From assembly GCF_024763615.1 (NCBI RefSeq), contig NC_077224.1:48680712-48744711 (forward strand): a stretch of 64,000 nucleotides of DNA, written 5' to 3'. The DNA is from Phlebotomus papatasi. Its lineage: Eukaryota; Arthropoda; Insecta; Diptera; Psychodidae. Of this stretch, positions 1 to 11,614 are shown piece after piece. A program made the translations under genes and the position numbers. The notes beneath the pieces were generated by a model, which searched no databases, was not told where the DNA came from, and saw nothing but the letters and a program-made list of their open reading frames with translations. The number at the start of each line of letters is the position of its first letter. Within the stretch, counting starts at the first letter, position 1.

Positions 1-1340
1 TTGCGATATTTTCATTCTGTTTGTTTTTTCAGCAATTTTCCCATCTTTTATCAAATTCGCGCATGATTTAACCATACTATTTAATGGCATATAACTAGTT
101 AACATTACTTTTTTTTCTCAATAATTTTCCCAATGAAGTAATTTATTCATTTTACCTTCTTTTTTTCTTTAATTGTTATATAAGAGTACATTTTCATTTT
201 TTTTGTTTGTTATAAATGTAATTATCGTTGTTTCTACGGCTTCATGTTGTTTTGGTTGGTGTTTTGTCTTTTCTTTAATGGTTTGAATTTTCGCTTCTAT
301 TACGTTATAATGCTTTTTTTTAAAGTTTGATATAATGATAAGTAGAAGTTAATTTGTTTCATGAGTTCTTCACGGTATATATAATTTTTTTTGTTTTGGT
401 TAAATATCGTCTAAAAATTAGACTAATTTCTTGCTTATTGTGTCATAATATTCCACTATGTAATGGTACAACTTTGTCTATTTTTTTTCTCATACATTTT
501 CTCATCATCTCAAAATCGTGGTAATAAATACTCATCACTACAATTTATTATGATAAAAAAATCAATTTATACATTTTTATCTTTTTGGTCATAACAATTT
601 TTATATACAATTTTTTCATCTTGTATATAAGGATTTCTTTTTTAAAGTTGTCTCATCTCTATTTCACTATTTTTTTCTTCATTTTCATTTCGTAATAAAT
701 AAACACTTCCACTTTCATCATCATCTAATTACTAAACAACATATGGTTTTATTCTTCATTTATTTAAAACGTACTCTTGATTTTCTTTTCCTTCCACTAT
801 CTCACGTCATTTCTAGTCAATTAAAACTTTTATTTTAACAATTTTTTTTCTTCTTTGTGTATGGCTTTTTAAGGCAGAGCAACATAAGTAATTCTTTATA
901 TGTTTTATTTAATCTCCTTTTTAAATACATGTATATATATTGAATTTTACAATTTTCATTTTTTTTTCAATTTTTCATCTGTATAATGTCACCTAGCTTT
1001 TAATTACATTATTTTTTTTTTTACTTTTTCCTATATATTATGGACTTTCATCAATCTTTCTCTTTCTGTTTCTTTGTAATAATTTTATAACAGTGAGTTT
1101 TTTTGTGTATTATGTGAGAGAGAATACATAATTATGTGAATTTTATTTCGATAATTTTTTTTTCAAATATTATTTTACTGGCAAAGTTTTAAAAAAATAA
1201 AATTGAAGCCCAAAATGATTAATGTTTGGAATAATTGATTAATTTTTAAAATAATTTTATTTTATTCCAATTTGTTATTTTTTGGGTAGGAAGACCTCTA
1301 GTTATGCATTTTTTTAATATTTAAAAATCAGAAGGCTTAA
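1..1340. other. T-rich tract, no gene seen
   Basis: The plus strand is dominated by T runs broken by CATC, TCATT and TATA words. No coding signal or inverted repeat was recognised. The composition resembles 3780-5260 and 9660-10674, so it could be distal 3' UTR of the exchanger, UTR of a neighbouring gene or plain intergenic DNA. Confidence 0.4.
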
Positions 1341-1437
1341 ATTAAATTTTATAAATTATTGTTTTTCTGTGCTAAATACTTGCCCCAATAGTGATTTTGT
1401 TCATCTTCTTTAAGAGCGTTATTTTTCCAAGTTTTTC

Positions 1438-1545
1438 GTACCGTAGATGCGGGGGACTTTGTCCTCCGTGAGTGACTTTGCTCTCTACTCATCGTAAACT
1501 TTTCTTTAATTCTAATGTGTAAGAATGGTCTTCGCATACAAAATT
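1438..1545. repeat. MITE end, CTACCGTAGATG family (empty sibling site)
   Basis: It begins ACCGTAGATGCGGGGGACTT and runs through TTTTCTTTAATTCTAATGTG, closely matching the left end of the element at 57245. It lacks the piggyBac-like insert found there, so it shows the uninterrupted sequence at that point. Only one end is present here. Confidence 0.7.
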
Positions 1546-1611
1546 GTATAAACATAGATTGAGGTCCTTATCATTCAGGATTAATAAGAGGTTCTATTAT
1601 AGTGTAAAGGT

Positions 1612-1896
1612 TGGGGATCTCGGTGGCGCAATAGGCAAGACCATTGGCTCTTGACCAGATTGATCTCCGACTTGACTCTCAAAGTTGTGAGTTCGAGTCC
1701 CGCCCGGTGCAACGATCTGAATGTAAAAGACATTTTCACTGTGATATAACATAATAAAAGTGCATCGCCTCTGCGCAAAAACTTTGGGGACATGGAAGAA
1801 GAATCTACACTACGAGGAAGGCGTTCCTGATCGATGTACGATCAGCAGATTCTCCCTACACGAACACGTGTCTCCTTACGATTAATAATAATAGTA
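1612..1896 (+). mobile_element. tRNA-derived SINE
   Basis: The head carries Pol III internal promoter boxes: A box TGGCGCAATAGG (1624-1635) and B box GTTCGAGTC (1691-1699). The 55 bases between them suit a tRNA with a long variable arm (Ser or Leu type) better than a short one. The head ends CCCGCCCGGTGC. An unrelated body of about 170 bp follows and the element ends in TTAATAATAATAG, a TAA tail of the type added by LINE machinery. It is not a working tRNA gene: no clean acceptor stem can be drawn. Target duplications were not identified. Confidence 0.75.
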
Positions 1897-2947
1897 TCAA
1901 GGGTGTCAAGATTTTAGTAAAAGGAATGGCCAAATTGGATGATTATCTCCAAAAAAAAAAAAACTTTTTTCGAACGCATAAAAAGAGAGCTTTCTCGAAA
2001 ATTTGCAAAAATAAGTAAAATTTGTACGAATTTTAGCTTATTTAAAAATCATTAAAATCCTCATAAGAACTTAGGAAAACGATAATAACTTATAACGTTT
2101 GGCTTCGGAGGCTGGTCAAGAACGCTAAGACGGCGGCAGACGCATCGTAAGGGGGGAAATGTAGAGCTTGAATAATTTATTATTATTATTATTATATTAT
2201 AATTTTAATTTTTTTATAATAAGAAGTGATTTTCTGTTCTATTTCTGCGCCAATTTTTACGGATTTAGACAAAGTGGTACAAAACGTTTTCATGGATCTG
2301 AACAGGTTTTTTTTCGGAGAAAATTGCATTTGACGCTTTTGTTAGTGTCCCAAAACCATACTCTTATACAAAAAAAGGCTTTTAGACTCTTGATCGACAT
2401 AAATTTAATTTCAAATCAATTTTGATGGTTTTGAGTGGTTCAGATAGCTCATAAACAGTCTTCAAATAGTTTTTCAAAAGCAAATAAGTATTGGTCAGTT
2501 TTAGCTTTTCTTTTTTGAAACTCCCTTAAATTCACCATAAATCTATTTCAGTATCGATTTTTATGACCTCGTATTTATTTGAAACGACGAAAACACCTCC
2601 GCAAAAAATTCTCTAAAACATCTGAAATATTTCCAAAATGGGCTGTGCTCGGATCGATAAGAAAAGAAATGTCTTTTTTTAAAGCTTGCTAAAGCCACCA
2701 AGAAGACGTTTACTTAAAGAAAATATCGGGAAATTTATCAAAAATAATATGGGGATTGCTCTTTACGACTCCAAAAAGCGGTATATTTCATCGATTCTTG
2801 TCTTTTATCGATTTTTAATCTAAATTTATTGATATTTGGTATTTTTCGAAAACTCATAGATCCAATAAAAGATAAAACAGTAAAATGTAAAATTTCTTTG
2901 GGTAAAAATGTCCTTAAGGTGAGATAAAGGTTCTTTGATTCGGAGGC
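1897..2947. other. non-coding stretch with one dispersed-repeat piece
   Basis: No gene seen. About 2096-2148 contains GGCTTCGGAGGCTGG...GACGGCGGCAGACGCA, which recurs diverged near 6463-6510. The rest shows no structure I can name. Confidence 0.35.
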
Positions 2948-3087
2948 AGCCAAAATCCCAAAAGCCAAAATCCCAAAAGCCAAAATCCCGAAAGCCAAAA
3001 TCCCGAACGCCAAAGTCTCGAACGCTAAAATCCCGAAAGAGCCAAAATACCGAAAGCAAAAATCCCGATTGTTCAAAATCCTGAAAT
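2948..3087. repeat. minisatellite, unit about 14 bp (CCAAAATCCCGAAAG)
   Basis: About nine imperfect head-to-tail copies of CCAAAATCCC(G/A)AAAG. The array produces a spurious repetitive open frame (FGILAFGILA). The reverse complement of the same unit, with the same GGGATTTTGGCTGCC edge, occurs at 26648-26706. Confidence 0.85.
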
Positions 3088-3212
3088 TTCGGGATTTTGG
3101 CTTTCGAAATTTTAGCTTTCGAAATTGTAAGTGGGACCTTAAATTATATTTTATTTTATACTTTTATTTTTTTTTAATATTTTGAATATCTTGTAGGAAC
3201 GGTAAGGGCCTC

Positions 3213-3340
3213 GACTGACCTGAGGATTAGCCGAGAGACGGCTTTACGTAATTATATTCGAAATAATGATTAAACTACATTTCCATAATTTTCCACTAAG
3301 TAGTCTCCCGGTTTAAGTCGTAAGTCTGTCTAGGGCATAA
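3213..3340. repeat. MITE, GCCGAGAGACGGCTTAACG family
   Basis: Inverted ends: AGCCGAGAGACGGCTTTACG on the left and CCCGGTTTAAGTCGTAAGTC on the right. Related copies lie near 6379, 25525, 62333 and 63033. The class of the autonomous parent is unknown. Confidence 0.65.
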
Positions 3341-3489
3341 CGGATAAAATTAAGTGTCTTAGGTAAAAAAAAAACATACAAAATATTTGAAAAAAAGGTG
3401 TTCAAGGGGCCCCATTGGGATAGGAGCTCCGTCAACATTTCCTCTTTGCTACCCTCTATATCCGCCACTGGTGGTAGATAAGATCAGTA

Positions 3490-3583
3490 AAGACCATCCT
3501 TAAGTGTTAGAATTAAAGAAAAGCTTACGAACAGGAAGGGGACATAGTTACCCGCAGGGAATAGTCAGCCGCACGCTATTTAA
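3490..3583. repeat. right end of a CTACCGTAGATG-family MITE
   Basis: CTTAAGTGTTAGAATTAAAG and the following AAAAGCTTACGAACAG...CATAGTTACCCGCAGG match the right end at 57530-57614. The partner end is not adjacent. Confidence 0.6.
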
Positions 3584-3599
3584 GCAGAGGTTCAAATTT

Positions 3600-5580
3600 T
3601 TTTGGCTAAATAATGGGTAAAAGGCCTATTTCATTCTAATGAAATAAATAATGAAATTAGATTCAAAAAAATAATAAAAAAATAAAAATAATTGAATATT
3701 TAATTTATGTTTGTATTTTATGTAATTATGAGTGTATATTGAACTTACTTACTAAAAGCGTATAACAACTATCCTTTATATATATATAATTTTATTAATT
3801 CTTGTTATATAAAAAGGATGTGTTTCTCTGTTCTCTCTCTGAATTATCTGTAGTTATTAATTTTTAACACTCCCATTGTTAATTTTTATGATTTCTCTTG
3901 CTCTAGAAGATTTTTTTTTGCATATACGATTTTCACTCTTCCGGTTTTCTTTTTTTTTAATTCTTCTACTCGTTTCCAGAAGTATTTTTCTTACATACAA
4001 TGTTGTTTCTGATGCAGTTCTGTTTTGTATTTTCATTTTTTTTTACTTTTTCAAAATCTTCTGATCTTTTCATTTTTTTTAACTAATTAAATGCATACGC
4101 TATATAAGATAAAATATAACACGAATGATTTTAATATAACGTATGACATGTTTTTGTTAACTATATTATTTTTCATTTTTTTTGTATATTAGTGGCAAAA
4201 TTCTGAGTATTTTGAAAAATTAATGAGAGCTGTTGTTTTTGTGATGAAATATGAAAATGATCGCAACGAGTTATAATAATTGTTCACTTCTATAATATAA
4301 TATATATTTCATAAAACAGTGTATCTTCGGGGTTACAAGATTTCTCATCATCTCTTTTTTTTTGTTGTTTTGTTTATTAAATACCAAAGTTAAACATTTA
4401 ACTATACAATCTTCAATATTTACAGTACTTCAATGCAATTTTTAACTTCATTCGCTTCAGTTTTACTTAATTTTTTTTTCTTTTTTGCATTACTAATATG
4501 AGTTAAATGAATTTGAAAAATTACGAACTTGTTCTCTCTGTAATCAGTAACATCTACAAATATTGCTTATTGCTTTGGAATTTTATTTTTTTCTCATCTC
4601 TTAATAGCATTTTGTTTTTTTTTTAAACCTCATTATCCAATATCGTGAAAAATGTCCTTCACAAATAATTTCTTTTTATTAAAAATCACTCAATATTCAA
4701 ATTTGTTTTTTTTCACTATAATTTCCCATCTTGATTTATTTTTTGTTTAATTGAATGGACTTTAAAAGAGAATTTTACGATTTTTTTTTCAACATACATT
4801 CGAGAGTTTCTTTATGATAGAAGTTCAAGATAAGATTTGGGGTGGGAAGAGGAATTGAATTGTAGAGTACATGAGATGAAGAAAGGTATTAATATCGAAG
4901 AAAAATTTAGTAGATTTAATAAGAAAACTGAGGGAATTTCTCGATAAATAGTATAGATTTTTTTTCACTATATTTTTATTGCACTTTTTTTTTTTGTTCA
5001 ATCAGAGAGAATGATCCAAGTTGAAGACTCAATTAACAGTTTCGAAGAAATCGCATTTGTTCCATTTTCAATTAATAAAATTTTCTCTCTATCTGGAGAA
5101 AAATAAGCAACATGCAATACAATGCTTCAAATAAATTGCAATTTTTTTCTTCGTCTTCAAGCCAAACAAAGCTCGTCGTATTTTTTTCAAATTTCTTTTC
5201 AAATGCTAAATATGACACTTTAAAATAAATTGAAGCAAAAATTTATTTGTACTTTATATTTACTCATCTCTCCATCTTCTATTGCGCTTTTCACCGATGT
5301 TTATCTATTACAAATTGAATAACGGCTGATAAGACATTCTATGGAGAGGATATATTCTTATCAAAAAAAATCTTTCTAGCATTTAACTTGGCGCTATACA
5401 TTTTAAATAACGTAAAGTTCCCCATTTTTCACCAAACGTGTATGGATAAGAAGTGGAGAAGATATTTATCAGTCCACAAGGGGTACAGTGAGTGACAAAA
5501 ATGATATTGACGGTAAAAAAAATCTATTAGTTCAATTTTTATTGAAGGCTTGAATGATAAACTGCTAACTTTAAGCATGA
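3600..5580. other. T-rich tract, no gene seen
   Basis: Mostly T runs on the plus strand, like 1-1340. TATTTACA near 4406 reads TGTAAATA on the minus strand, a Pumilio-type 3' UTR motif, but one such word in AT-rich DNA is weak evidence. Confidence 0.35.
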
Positions 5581-5587
5581 TTCAGAT

Positions 5588-5725
5588 GTAAATAAATATT
5601 TGACCTAATAGAATATTCACTCTCATCGTGTACTCTGATTGGCTAAAGATTGAAGGCAGACAAGGTTCTAGCCAATCAGAAAATGTGATAGCACGAAATA
5701 TTTTTGTAAGTAAATATTTATTTAC
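5588..5725. repeat. MITE-like inverted repeat
   Basis: The outer arms are GTAAATAAATATT and AATATTTATTTAC. The inner arms TCTGATTGGCTA and TAGCCAATCAGA are nearly perfect, with a loop of about 25 bp. Confidence 0.55.
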
Positions 5726-6378
5726 TCAAGCTAATGACTAAAGTATTTAGGCCTGTCAAATATTTGATGTAAATGCAATATTAAAGAATTTTATATTACG
5801 ACGTCATTAAGTATTTTGCAGCTTTTATTATCTAAACTCAGTTTCTTTTTAAATATTCAATGGTTCCGATCAGTAATAACCTTTAGAAAAGACAAAGCCA
5901 CTCTAAAGTCAAGCCAAATCTATTCGAAAATCTTCCGGAAGCCTAGTGCAAATTCACGTTCTCACCATTTTAGCGCTGTTTGTTCTGCCAATTCGAATTT
6001 CGGCATTCTTGACCGTGGTGTCATATGTAAGATTAATACTTTCTAAACTGCGAGAATGGCGAAAAAGATAGCAATTGCTTTATCTTGTCTTTCTCGTATT
6101 TTCCCGTACAAAGTTGGCAACCATGCAATCGCTCGAAAATTGACCGAATCACAGTTGGGATGCATAGAATAATATGGTTCAGAAAACAATTAATAAAAAC
6201 AGTAATATTTTGCTCATAGTATTATTCAACTAGAGTTCACTCTTTCTAACACAGATTTTTTTCCAATTGAAATTTTGAATACTATACACCTCACTTTCTG
6301 TTTGTCCTTACTCTTAGTATTAATCTTATATGTGACACCACGGTGACACTTTAATCGTCAATAATGTCAGAAATATTT

Positions 6379-6673
6379 CTCGGCGTAAGCCGGGAGACGG
6401 ATTAGTTATAAACTCACAGAAATGTAATGTGATCATTATTCTGATTAGAGCATTTCCATCGTTTGGCTCTGGAGATTAGTAATCAATGCTGAGACGGCGG
6501 TGGACGCAAACTTTTCTTTCTGACAAATCTTTCTAATCTTTATGTTTTTATAAATACATGTATGTTTTTGCTTTCAAGAGCACCTGCTCAAAAGCATTTT
6601 TTTAATAAATAAATAAAGAAAGATTATAATTACGTTAAGCCTTCTCTCGGTTAAGTCCTAAGTGTGTCTAGGC
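6379..6673. repeat. composite of GCCGAGAGACGG MITE and another repeat
   Basis: The left part CTCGGCGTAAGCCGGGAGAC and the right part TTACGTTAAGCCTTCTCTCG are ends of the same family as 25525-25712. Between them lies TTGGCTCTGGAGATTAG...GCTGAGACGGCGGTGGACG, the repeat also seen near 2096. Boundaries are approximate. Confidence 0.45.
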
Positions 6674-7950
6674 CATGAAGACCTAGGCCTAGGCCACGAA
6701 TCTTTCCACCTCTCTTTGATTATGTATTCAAAAGTAATTATAAAAAATCTTTCCGGATAAACTCTCATGTCGTTATACTGCAAGAGCCCATACTTAGATC
6801 CTATATTTCAGAAAGTGTCAGCGTCAACAGAAAACATCAACTTGGAAATATCTTAGTTAGAGAAAATCTCTAAGGAAGTCTTAAATTTTATAGTAATCCA
6901 ATCAGCTATCTGAATAGACCTTGTTCGAAATTTGAGCAGATCAATCATCTTCATCAGTAGTCCAATGATCTTTTCGTAGTTTAGAATCTCTGCAAACGCG
7001 ACAATTATTAGTAATTACTGTTTTTATATAATAGCAAGGAGATTTTGAATATACCGAAAATCTTTTCTCATCAAGAAAATAAGGATCTTACATAATACTT
7101 TGTGGATTATCCGCAAATGGTGCTTATCTCACTTGCTATAAAATGTTTTCAGTTTATGGCATAGAAGATCAACATTGTTGAGCTTTTTCTGTTAAAAACT
7201 TTCAGTCTCATCCAATTTCAGTACAAAAAACAATATTTGATGAGTCGAAACATTTGATAGACCTAAATATTAGTCATCTACTTGAGACTTAATGCTTTAT
7301 CTTTGAATTGCTTAACATGGAAACACATTAACATGGGAAGGAAACACTATAAATCATGTCGATCGATATGTCTATCAGAAATCCGCTAGATTTATCATTT
7401 TTTATCGGAGAGAAAAATATTTTCACGTCCTTAATGTACTGTCAGTCGCTAACTCTAATGTCGATGGAACTATTAGAGATTTTCATAATCTTTCACTGAG
7501 ATATTCAGAAAGTTATGTAATGAATAGCCGATTGCTATCGATTTGTGTCAGAAACACAACATTATATTAAATGTAAAACTTTTAATACAGTATGAAAGGC
7601 CACTAATGGATGTTGTTATGAAATTTTTTGTTCTTTTATTTCTTATTTCAAACCAAAATACAACTTGGAGTATTAATACAGAATACAGAATTTTTCTTTA
7701 ATAAATACATTACGACTTGGTAGTCCATTCACAATGATAAGTTAGCTGAGATTTTAATAAACAAAATTTCAATTTGATCAGATTCTGAATTAAACTGTTT
7801 TACCTTATGTTGACCGATACATTGTCTAGACTTCAATCTGACTTTTAAATCAAAGGTGATAAAGTTATTTTTTTCCGTCTAGTGACGACGAAAGATATAA
7901 ATCGAAAAACATTATTATTTTCTTCTGACGATATTCATCCAAGTCGTATA
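6674..7950. other. non-coding, nothing recognised
   Basis: No open frame with family resemblance, no clear inverted repeat and no RNA gene was found. Confidence 0.3.
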
Positions 7951-8200
7951 CACTGAGAGAAATCCAAAAAAGTTAAAATAACATTCCGGAAATGTTAATT
8001 TCACCCTGAAGTATTGATCCAAAATCGGTGTAAATATTATCCTTTTTAGGTGTATTAGGGTTAAAGGTACCCTTTTTCATGTTAATTTTACCCTTAAAAA
8101 GATGTAAAATTAACATTAAATAATGTTGATATATTTTTACACCCAAAAAGTGTTAAATTTCAGAGGAAAAAATGTTAATCGCACCATCTTTTTCTCAGTG
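7951..8200. mobile_element. Tc1/mariner-like MITE (CACTGAGA ends, TA flanks)
   Basis: The ends are CACTGAGAGAAA and TTTTTCTCAGTG, each beside a TA dinucleotide (7949-7950 and 8201-8202). The interior is rich in AATGTTAATTTTACCC-type words in both orientations. There is no coding capacity. TA duplication is the rule for Tc1/mariner elements. Confidence 0.75.
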
Positions 8201-8908
8201 TAGATACGTAGATCTATGTCCTAAACGGCAAGTGAAAGAAATATCAATTTATAAACTTTAAAATTCTGCTGTTTTAGAGCTTTTTACCAAATAATTTGGA
8301 TCTGTGGACACAGTGAAGTGTCTTTTGGTTGGTTATTCAATTGAATAATCCCATCAAAATCAGAAAAATGTCAGGTTAACATGACATAACCCCACTTATA
8401 TGGAAAACTATCACAAAAAGTATATAGATTAAAATGCATTTTAATCACGAAATAATCAAATAAATTCAATAAATAAATTCGAAATAAATCACGAAAGAAC
8501 TTATACGTTAACTTAAAAATATTATTGTATGGGCTTTCATGATCCATGTTAACACAGATCTTCAGTTGCAGGAATACACGTACAATTTAAACTATGTTAC
8601 ATAAGTAATCCTGAGGATATTGCGGAAAATAACTCCAAAGGAAGAAAGAATTGCTAGATCCGTCAGGGCAACTGTGAGGACGGAGCACTAAAGGGAATCG
8701 CGTGGATAAGCACCTTGGCCGCCAGACGTTTCTCCTGAATCCTCAGAGTTCCTCCTAACGATCTATAGCACTCAATGCTAATCCTCTCCACGATGACTCC
8801 TCCCGAAGGGGTAACTCACAGGCTAACACTAAAAACACTCTTAGGAGAAATCGGCGTTGCTCAGACAGACATCTATGATGTCAATTGAAATACCAACAAG
8901 AGGTTTAA
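8201..8908. other. non-coding; GC-richer patch 8640-8870 of unknown nature
   Basis: About 8640-8870 is visibly richer in G and C than its surroundings but has no open frame of useful length and no match I recognise on either strand. It may be part of an old transposon. Confidence 0.3.
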
Positions 8909-9052
8909 CACTTTAAGGACGAGTAGGACACCGGTGTCCCAAAAACAAAAATAAATTTCTCGACTATAGAAAGTTATTTTGTCCTTTATGTAGCCCGAAA
9001 AATTAGTTTTCATTTTTGGGATACCGGTGTCCCATTCGTAGTTCTTAAAGGG
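8909..9052. mobile_element. piggyBac-like MITE (TTAA flanks)
   Basis: Left edge TTAA then CACTTTAAGGACGAG; right edge CTTAAAGGG then TTAA. Subterminal GACACCGGTGTCCC recurs inverted as GGGATACCGGTGTCCC. It is the same family as 57318-57457 and 58353-58493, with one changed terminal base. Confidence 0.75.
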
Positions 9053-9059
9053 TTAAACG

Positions 9060-9659
9060 TTGTTGGTGAGAATCTAGTGCTAACCAAATGTACACTAAAA
9101 TTTGTTTAATTTTTCATAGCTCTTTAGAAATAATTTAATGGAAAATAATTGGGAATAATTATTGTTATTATTTGAATATTCGTTTGCAGAGCATTTTCTG
9201 TGCCAGGTTGAGTCGTCACTGAAAAGTGAGGTTATTTATGTTCTGTCAAATTTTTAGGCGCCTATTTTGACATTAATGACGTTTATGTCAGCTTTTTCAT
9301 TACATAAGGAAATTCTATGTTAATGTGTTTCCACCATTTATTTGAGAAAAATATAAATAAAAATGTCAAAGATTAATTTTATGTACAACCATATAATATT
9401 TCGAACATCAGAAATCAATTAAATGTCTTTAATACGCTGAATACATCATCTGTCAAGCTACTAATGGGATATAAGAAAAGGGTTCAATCTAACATTTTTG
9501 CCACCCACTGTTATTTCGATCACAAGCTGCAAGTAGCATTCGAAGGGATAATAACAAATTGAAGTATATGATGGAAATAAAATGAATAATAGAGAATTTT
9601 CCTCATTTACTGCTCCTGAAATATTAATCAATGATAAAATATAAAATTGATACATTCTC
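9060..9659. other. non-coding, nothing recognised
   Basis: No coding signal or repeat identified. The T-rich tract begins at the upper end. Confidence 0.3.
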
Positions 9660-9960
9660 ATTTTTCTATCCATTTTCTCTCTCTCACTCTCTTTTTCTCT
9701 CTCTTATAATGTTTTTTTTTACCTTATGAAATATGTTTTGTAATAGAGACAAGTTAGTAAATCACAAGTAAAGTGCCGCTATAGTGTCTCAATTTGTGTT
9801 TCAATAAGTTAAGAATATTTTTCTCATCTTTTAAAGTATAGTTTTCTCTTTTTTTCATTGTTTTTTTTTAATATAATATAGAATATTTTTTTATATAGAG
9901 AATAAGAGGAAGAATATTTCGAAGAATGGTGGAATTCAATAATTTAACTTTTTTTTGTCT

Positions 9961-9966
9961 TTTATT
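9961..9966 (-). terminator. candidate distal poly(A) signal AATAAA
   Basis: A second minus-strand AATAAA about 0.7 kb after the stop, still inside the T-rich tract. It could define a longer 3' UTR; chance is equally possible. Confidence 0.2.
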
Positions 9967-10568
9967 TTAATAAGAAAATCTTTTTTTGCTAATTCGACTA
10001 CGTTTTCTTTTGTCTTGTCTTTCACTTTTTTTTAGGTTGACAATATGACTTTATATAAATAGTTCTTTGTTCACTAAATTATTTTTGTTTTTTTTTTCTT
10101 CTTATTGAATGGAAACGTTTTTGTTGTAGCATTATGTATGATATACAATAATTTTTGCCAGTATTTTTTCTTATTTTTCACGTGTTTTTTTCTCATGTGT
10201 TTTGGAATAAAATTTGAAGCTGATTTTGTATGCAATTTATATTGTTCTATACGTCATTCAGCGTTCTCAGCTCCGGACAAAAGGAATTTTCTTACATATT
10301 TCGAATGAGATTCAATGCGATTGTTTTCTTCTCTATGGCATTATAAAACAATTTTCTAATATATTCTTTTATACGGTTACACGCGGAAATTTTTCTCCCT
10401 TGTTGACGGTGTAAAATGTCGTTTGTTAGAACACTATAAGAATGTTGTTTTCTTGGGTAGAAGTAACATTTTTCGCTCAAGAACTATTTAAGAGTTTTTC
10501 TTTTGCTAAGTCCTTTCTGGGTCACTCTCTTTGCAATCACTCATGATGCTTTTGCTGGGAGAATGTTC

Positions 10569-10574
10569 TTTATT
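10569..10574 (-). terminator. candidate poly(A) signal AATAAA
   Basis: A canonical AATAAA on the minus strand, about 100 bases after the stop codon. It is the first such hexamer I see after the stop. Because the region is AT-rich, chance occurrence is likely. Confidence 0.3.
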
Positions 10575-10674
10575 GTTACACAATCGATTTTATTGTAGTA
10601 CTTCTTGCAGACATGAGTTAATTTTTTTCTTTTGGAGTCTGGGAGGCAGAGAGCTTTATCGGTTGAGATTAAAC

Positions 10675-10915
10675 TTAGACAGGACATTCCATAACATCAT
10701 ATTCAAACATAAGTGATACGGCAACGAAGACAAAGTATAGCAAGAACATGGTTAGGCCGAGACCTTTGTTCATTCGCCAGCGGAAACAGGCAATCGACAG
10801 GATGACAAATAATAACATCATAAATAAAATCGTAATTGAACAAACCATTCCGACTGAATTCACTGTGACCGGCTGTCCATAAATTATCCCATACAGCAGC
10901 CACGGTACTGGCAAT
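10675..10915 (-). CDS. Nckx30C: NCKX exon F: C-terminal helices and stop codon
   Basis: This is the last coding exon. The acceptor is CAATTAG ending at 10916, with a weak pyrimidine tract. One base completes the split Gly codon, then LPVPWLLYGIIYGQ, a long helix (ITILFMMLLFVILSIACF), the basic turn RWRMNKGLG and a final helix (LTMFLLYFVFVAVSLMFEYD) before MECPV and TAA (10677-10675). The order, the RWRMNK turn and the CPV end match NCKX family C-termini. The upstream in-exon codon TTG is not a start. The 3' UTR continues toward lower coordinates. Confidence 0.95.
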
Positions 10916-11228
10916 CTAATTGTCCATTGAGGTGAATTTCAAGGTGATTTAGTTGGGTTCATTGCAGGAGTTGAGATGATGAAGGACCGAGAAAAAAGAG
11001 TACGAGAAATTAGTTGTGTTACTTCATTTTCCATTATAAACTTCTGCAATAGTTGCTATAAATAGTACATTTTGCAATTAGAACTAGAAAATATGTTAGA
11101 CTGGCTTCCTTTTGCCATGTCAGATTGAAACGCTATATGATTGCAGAGTATGAAGAAATTTACAATAGAATTACAAAAGTCTATAATTCTTGTATTTGAT
11201 TTAGAAAAGTCAAAGTTCGGCCCTATAA

Positions 11229-11376
11229 ATATCGTCGGTTGCCTCAGCAACTGTGCTAACTGCATCTGCTTTGTGTCTGCATTCATTGCAAACGCCGCGC
11301 AAAGATGCGTTGCTTACAACGAATGCTGATACAAAGCAAATGCAGTTAGCACAGTTGCTGAGGCAACCAACGATAT
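11229..11376. repeat. MITE, arms of about 55 bp
   Basis: The arm starts ATATCGTCGGTTGCCTCAGC and continues CAACTGTGCTAACTGCAT; the right arm is its near-exact reverse complement, ending CCAACGATAT. The 148-bp unit could fold into a long hairpin. The open frames across it come from the palindrome. Confidence 0.85.
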
Positions 11377-11408
11377 GTAGAAGCAGTGCCAAATTTACTA
11401 ATACTAAT

Positions 11409-11614
11409 GTAAAGTGCCCTCGCTTGACCTGTTCCTCGTCTCGACCGGTAGATTTATTTATTCATTTAATTTATATTTGCACTAATATTTGGTGTATGAT
11501 CTAACATTAACAATTAGTGACAAATTCATAGAAATTGACGAAATTGACCATCAAACATTCAAAAATTGACCCACCGGTCGAATCGAGGAACCCGGTCGAG
11601 TGAGGGTACTTTAC
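11409..11614. repeat. MITE, GTAAAGTGCCCTCGC ends
   Basis: The left arm GTAAAGTGCCCTCGCTTGAC, continuing to TCTCGACCGGT, pairs with ACCGGTCGAATCGAGGAACC...GAGGGTACTTTAC on the right. It has 206 bp and no coding capacity. Confidence 0.8.

Larger units (their letters stand above)
9660..10674 (-). other. probable 3' UTR of the exchanger gene
   Basis: Directly after the stop codon about 1 kb is strongly T-rich on the plus strand (A-rich in the transcript), with long homopolymer runs and no recognisable repeats, unlike the MITE-rich DNA on either side. This is a reasonable 3' UTR by position and composition. The polyadenylation site cannot be placed from sequence alone. Confidence 0.5.

Noticed and set aside
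1624..1715. Possible tRNA gene
   Set aside because: The A and B boxes are good, but no acceptor stem forms and a SINE body with a TAA tail follows.
2738..3076. 112-codon open frame with FGILA repeats
   Set aside because: Produced by the 14-bp minisatellite.
11056..11504. Cluster of four overlapping open frames
   Set aside because: All derive from the palindromic MITEs at 11229-11376 and 11409-11614.
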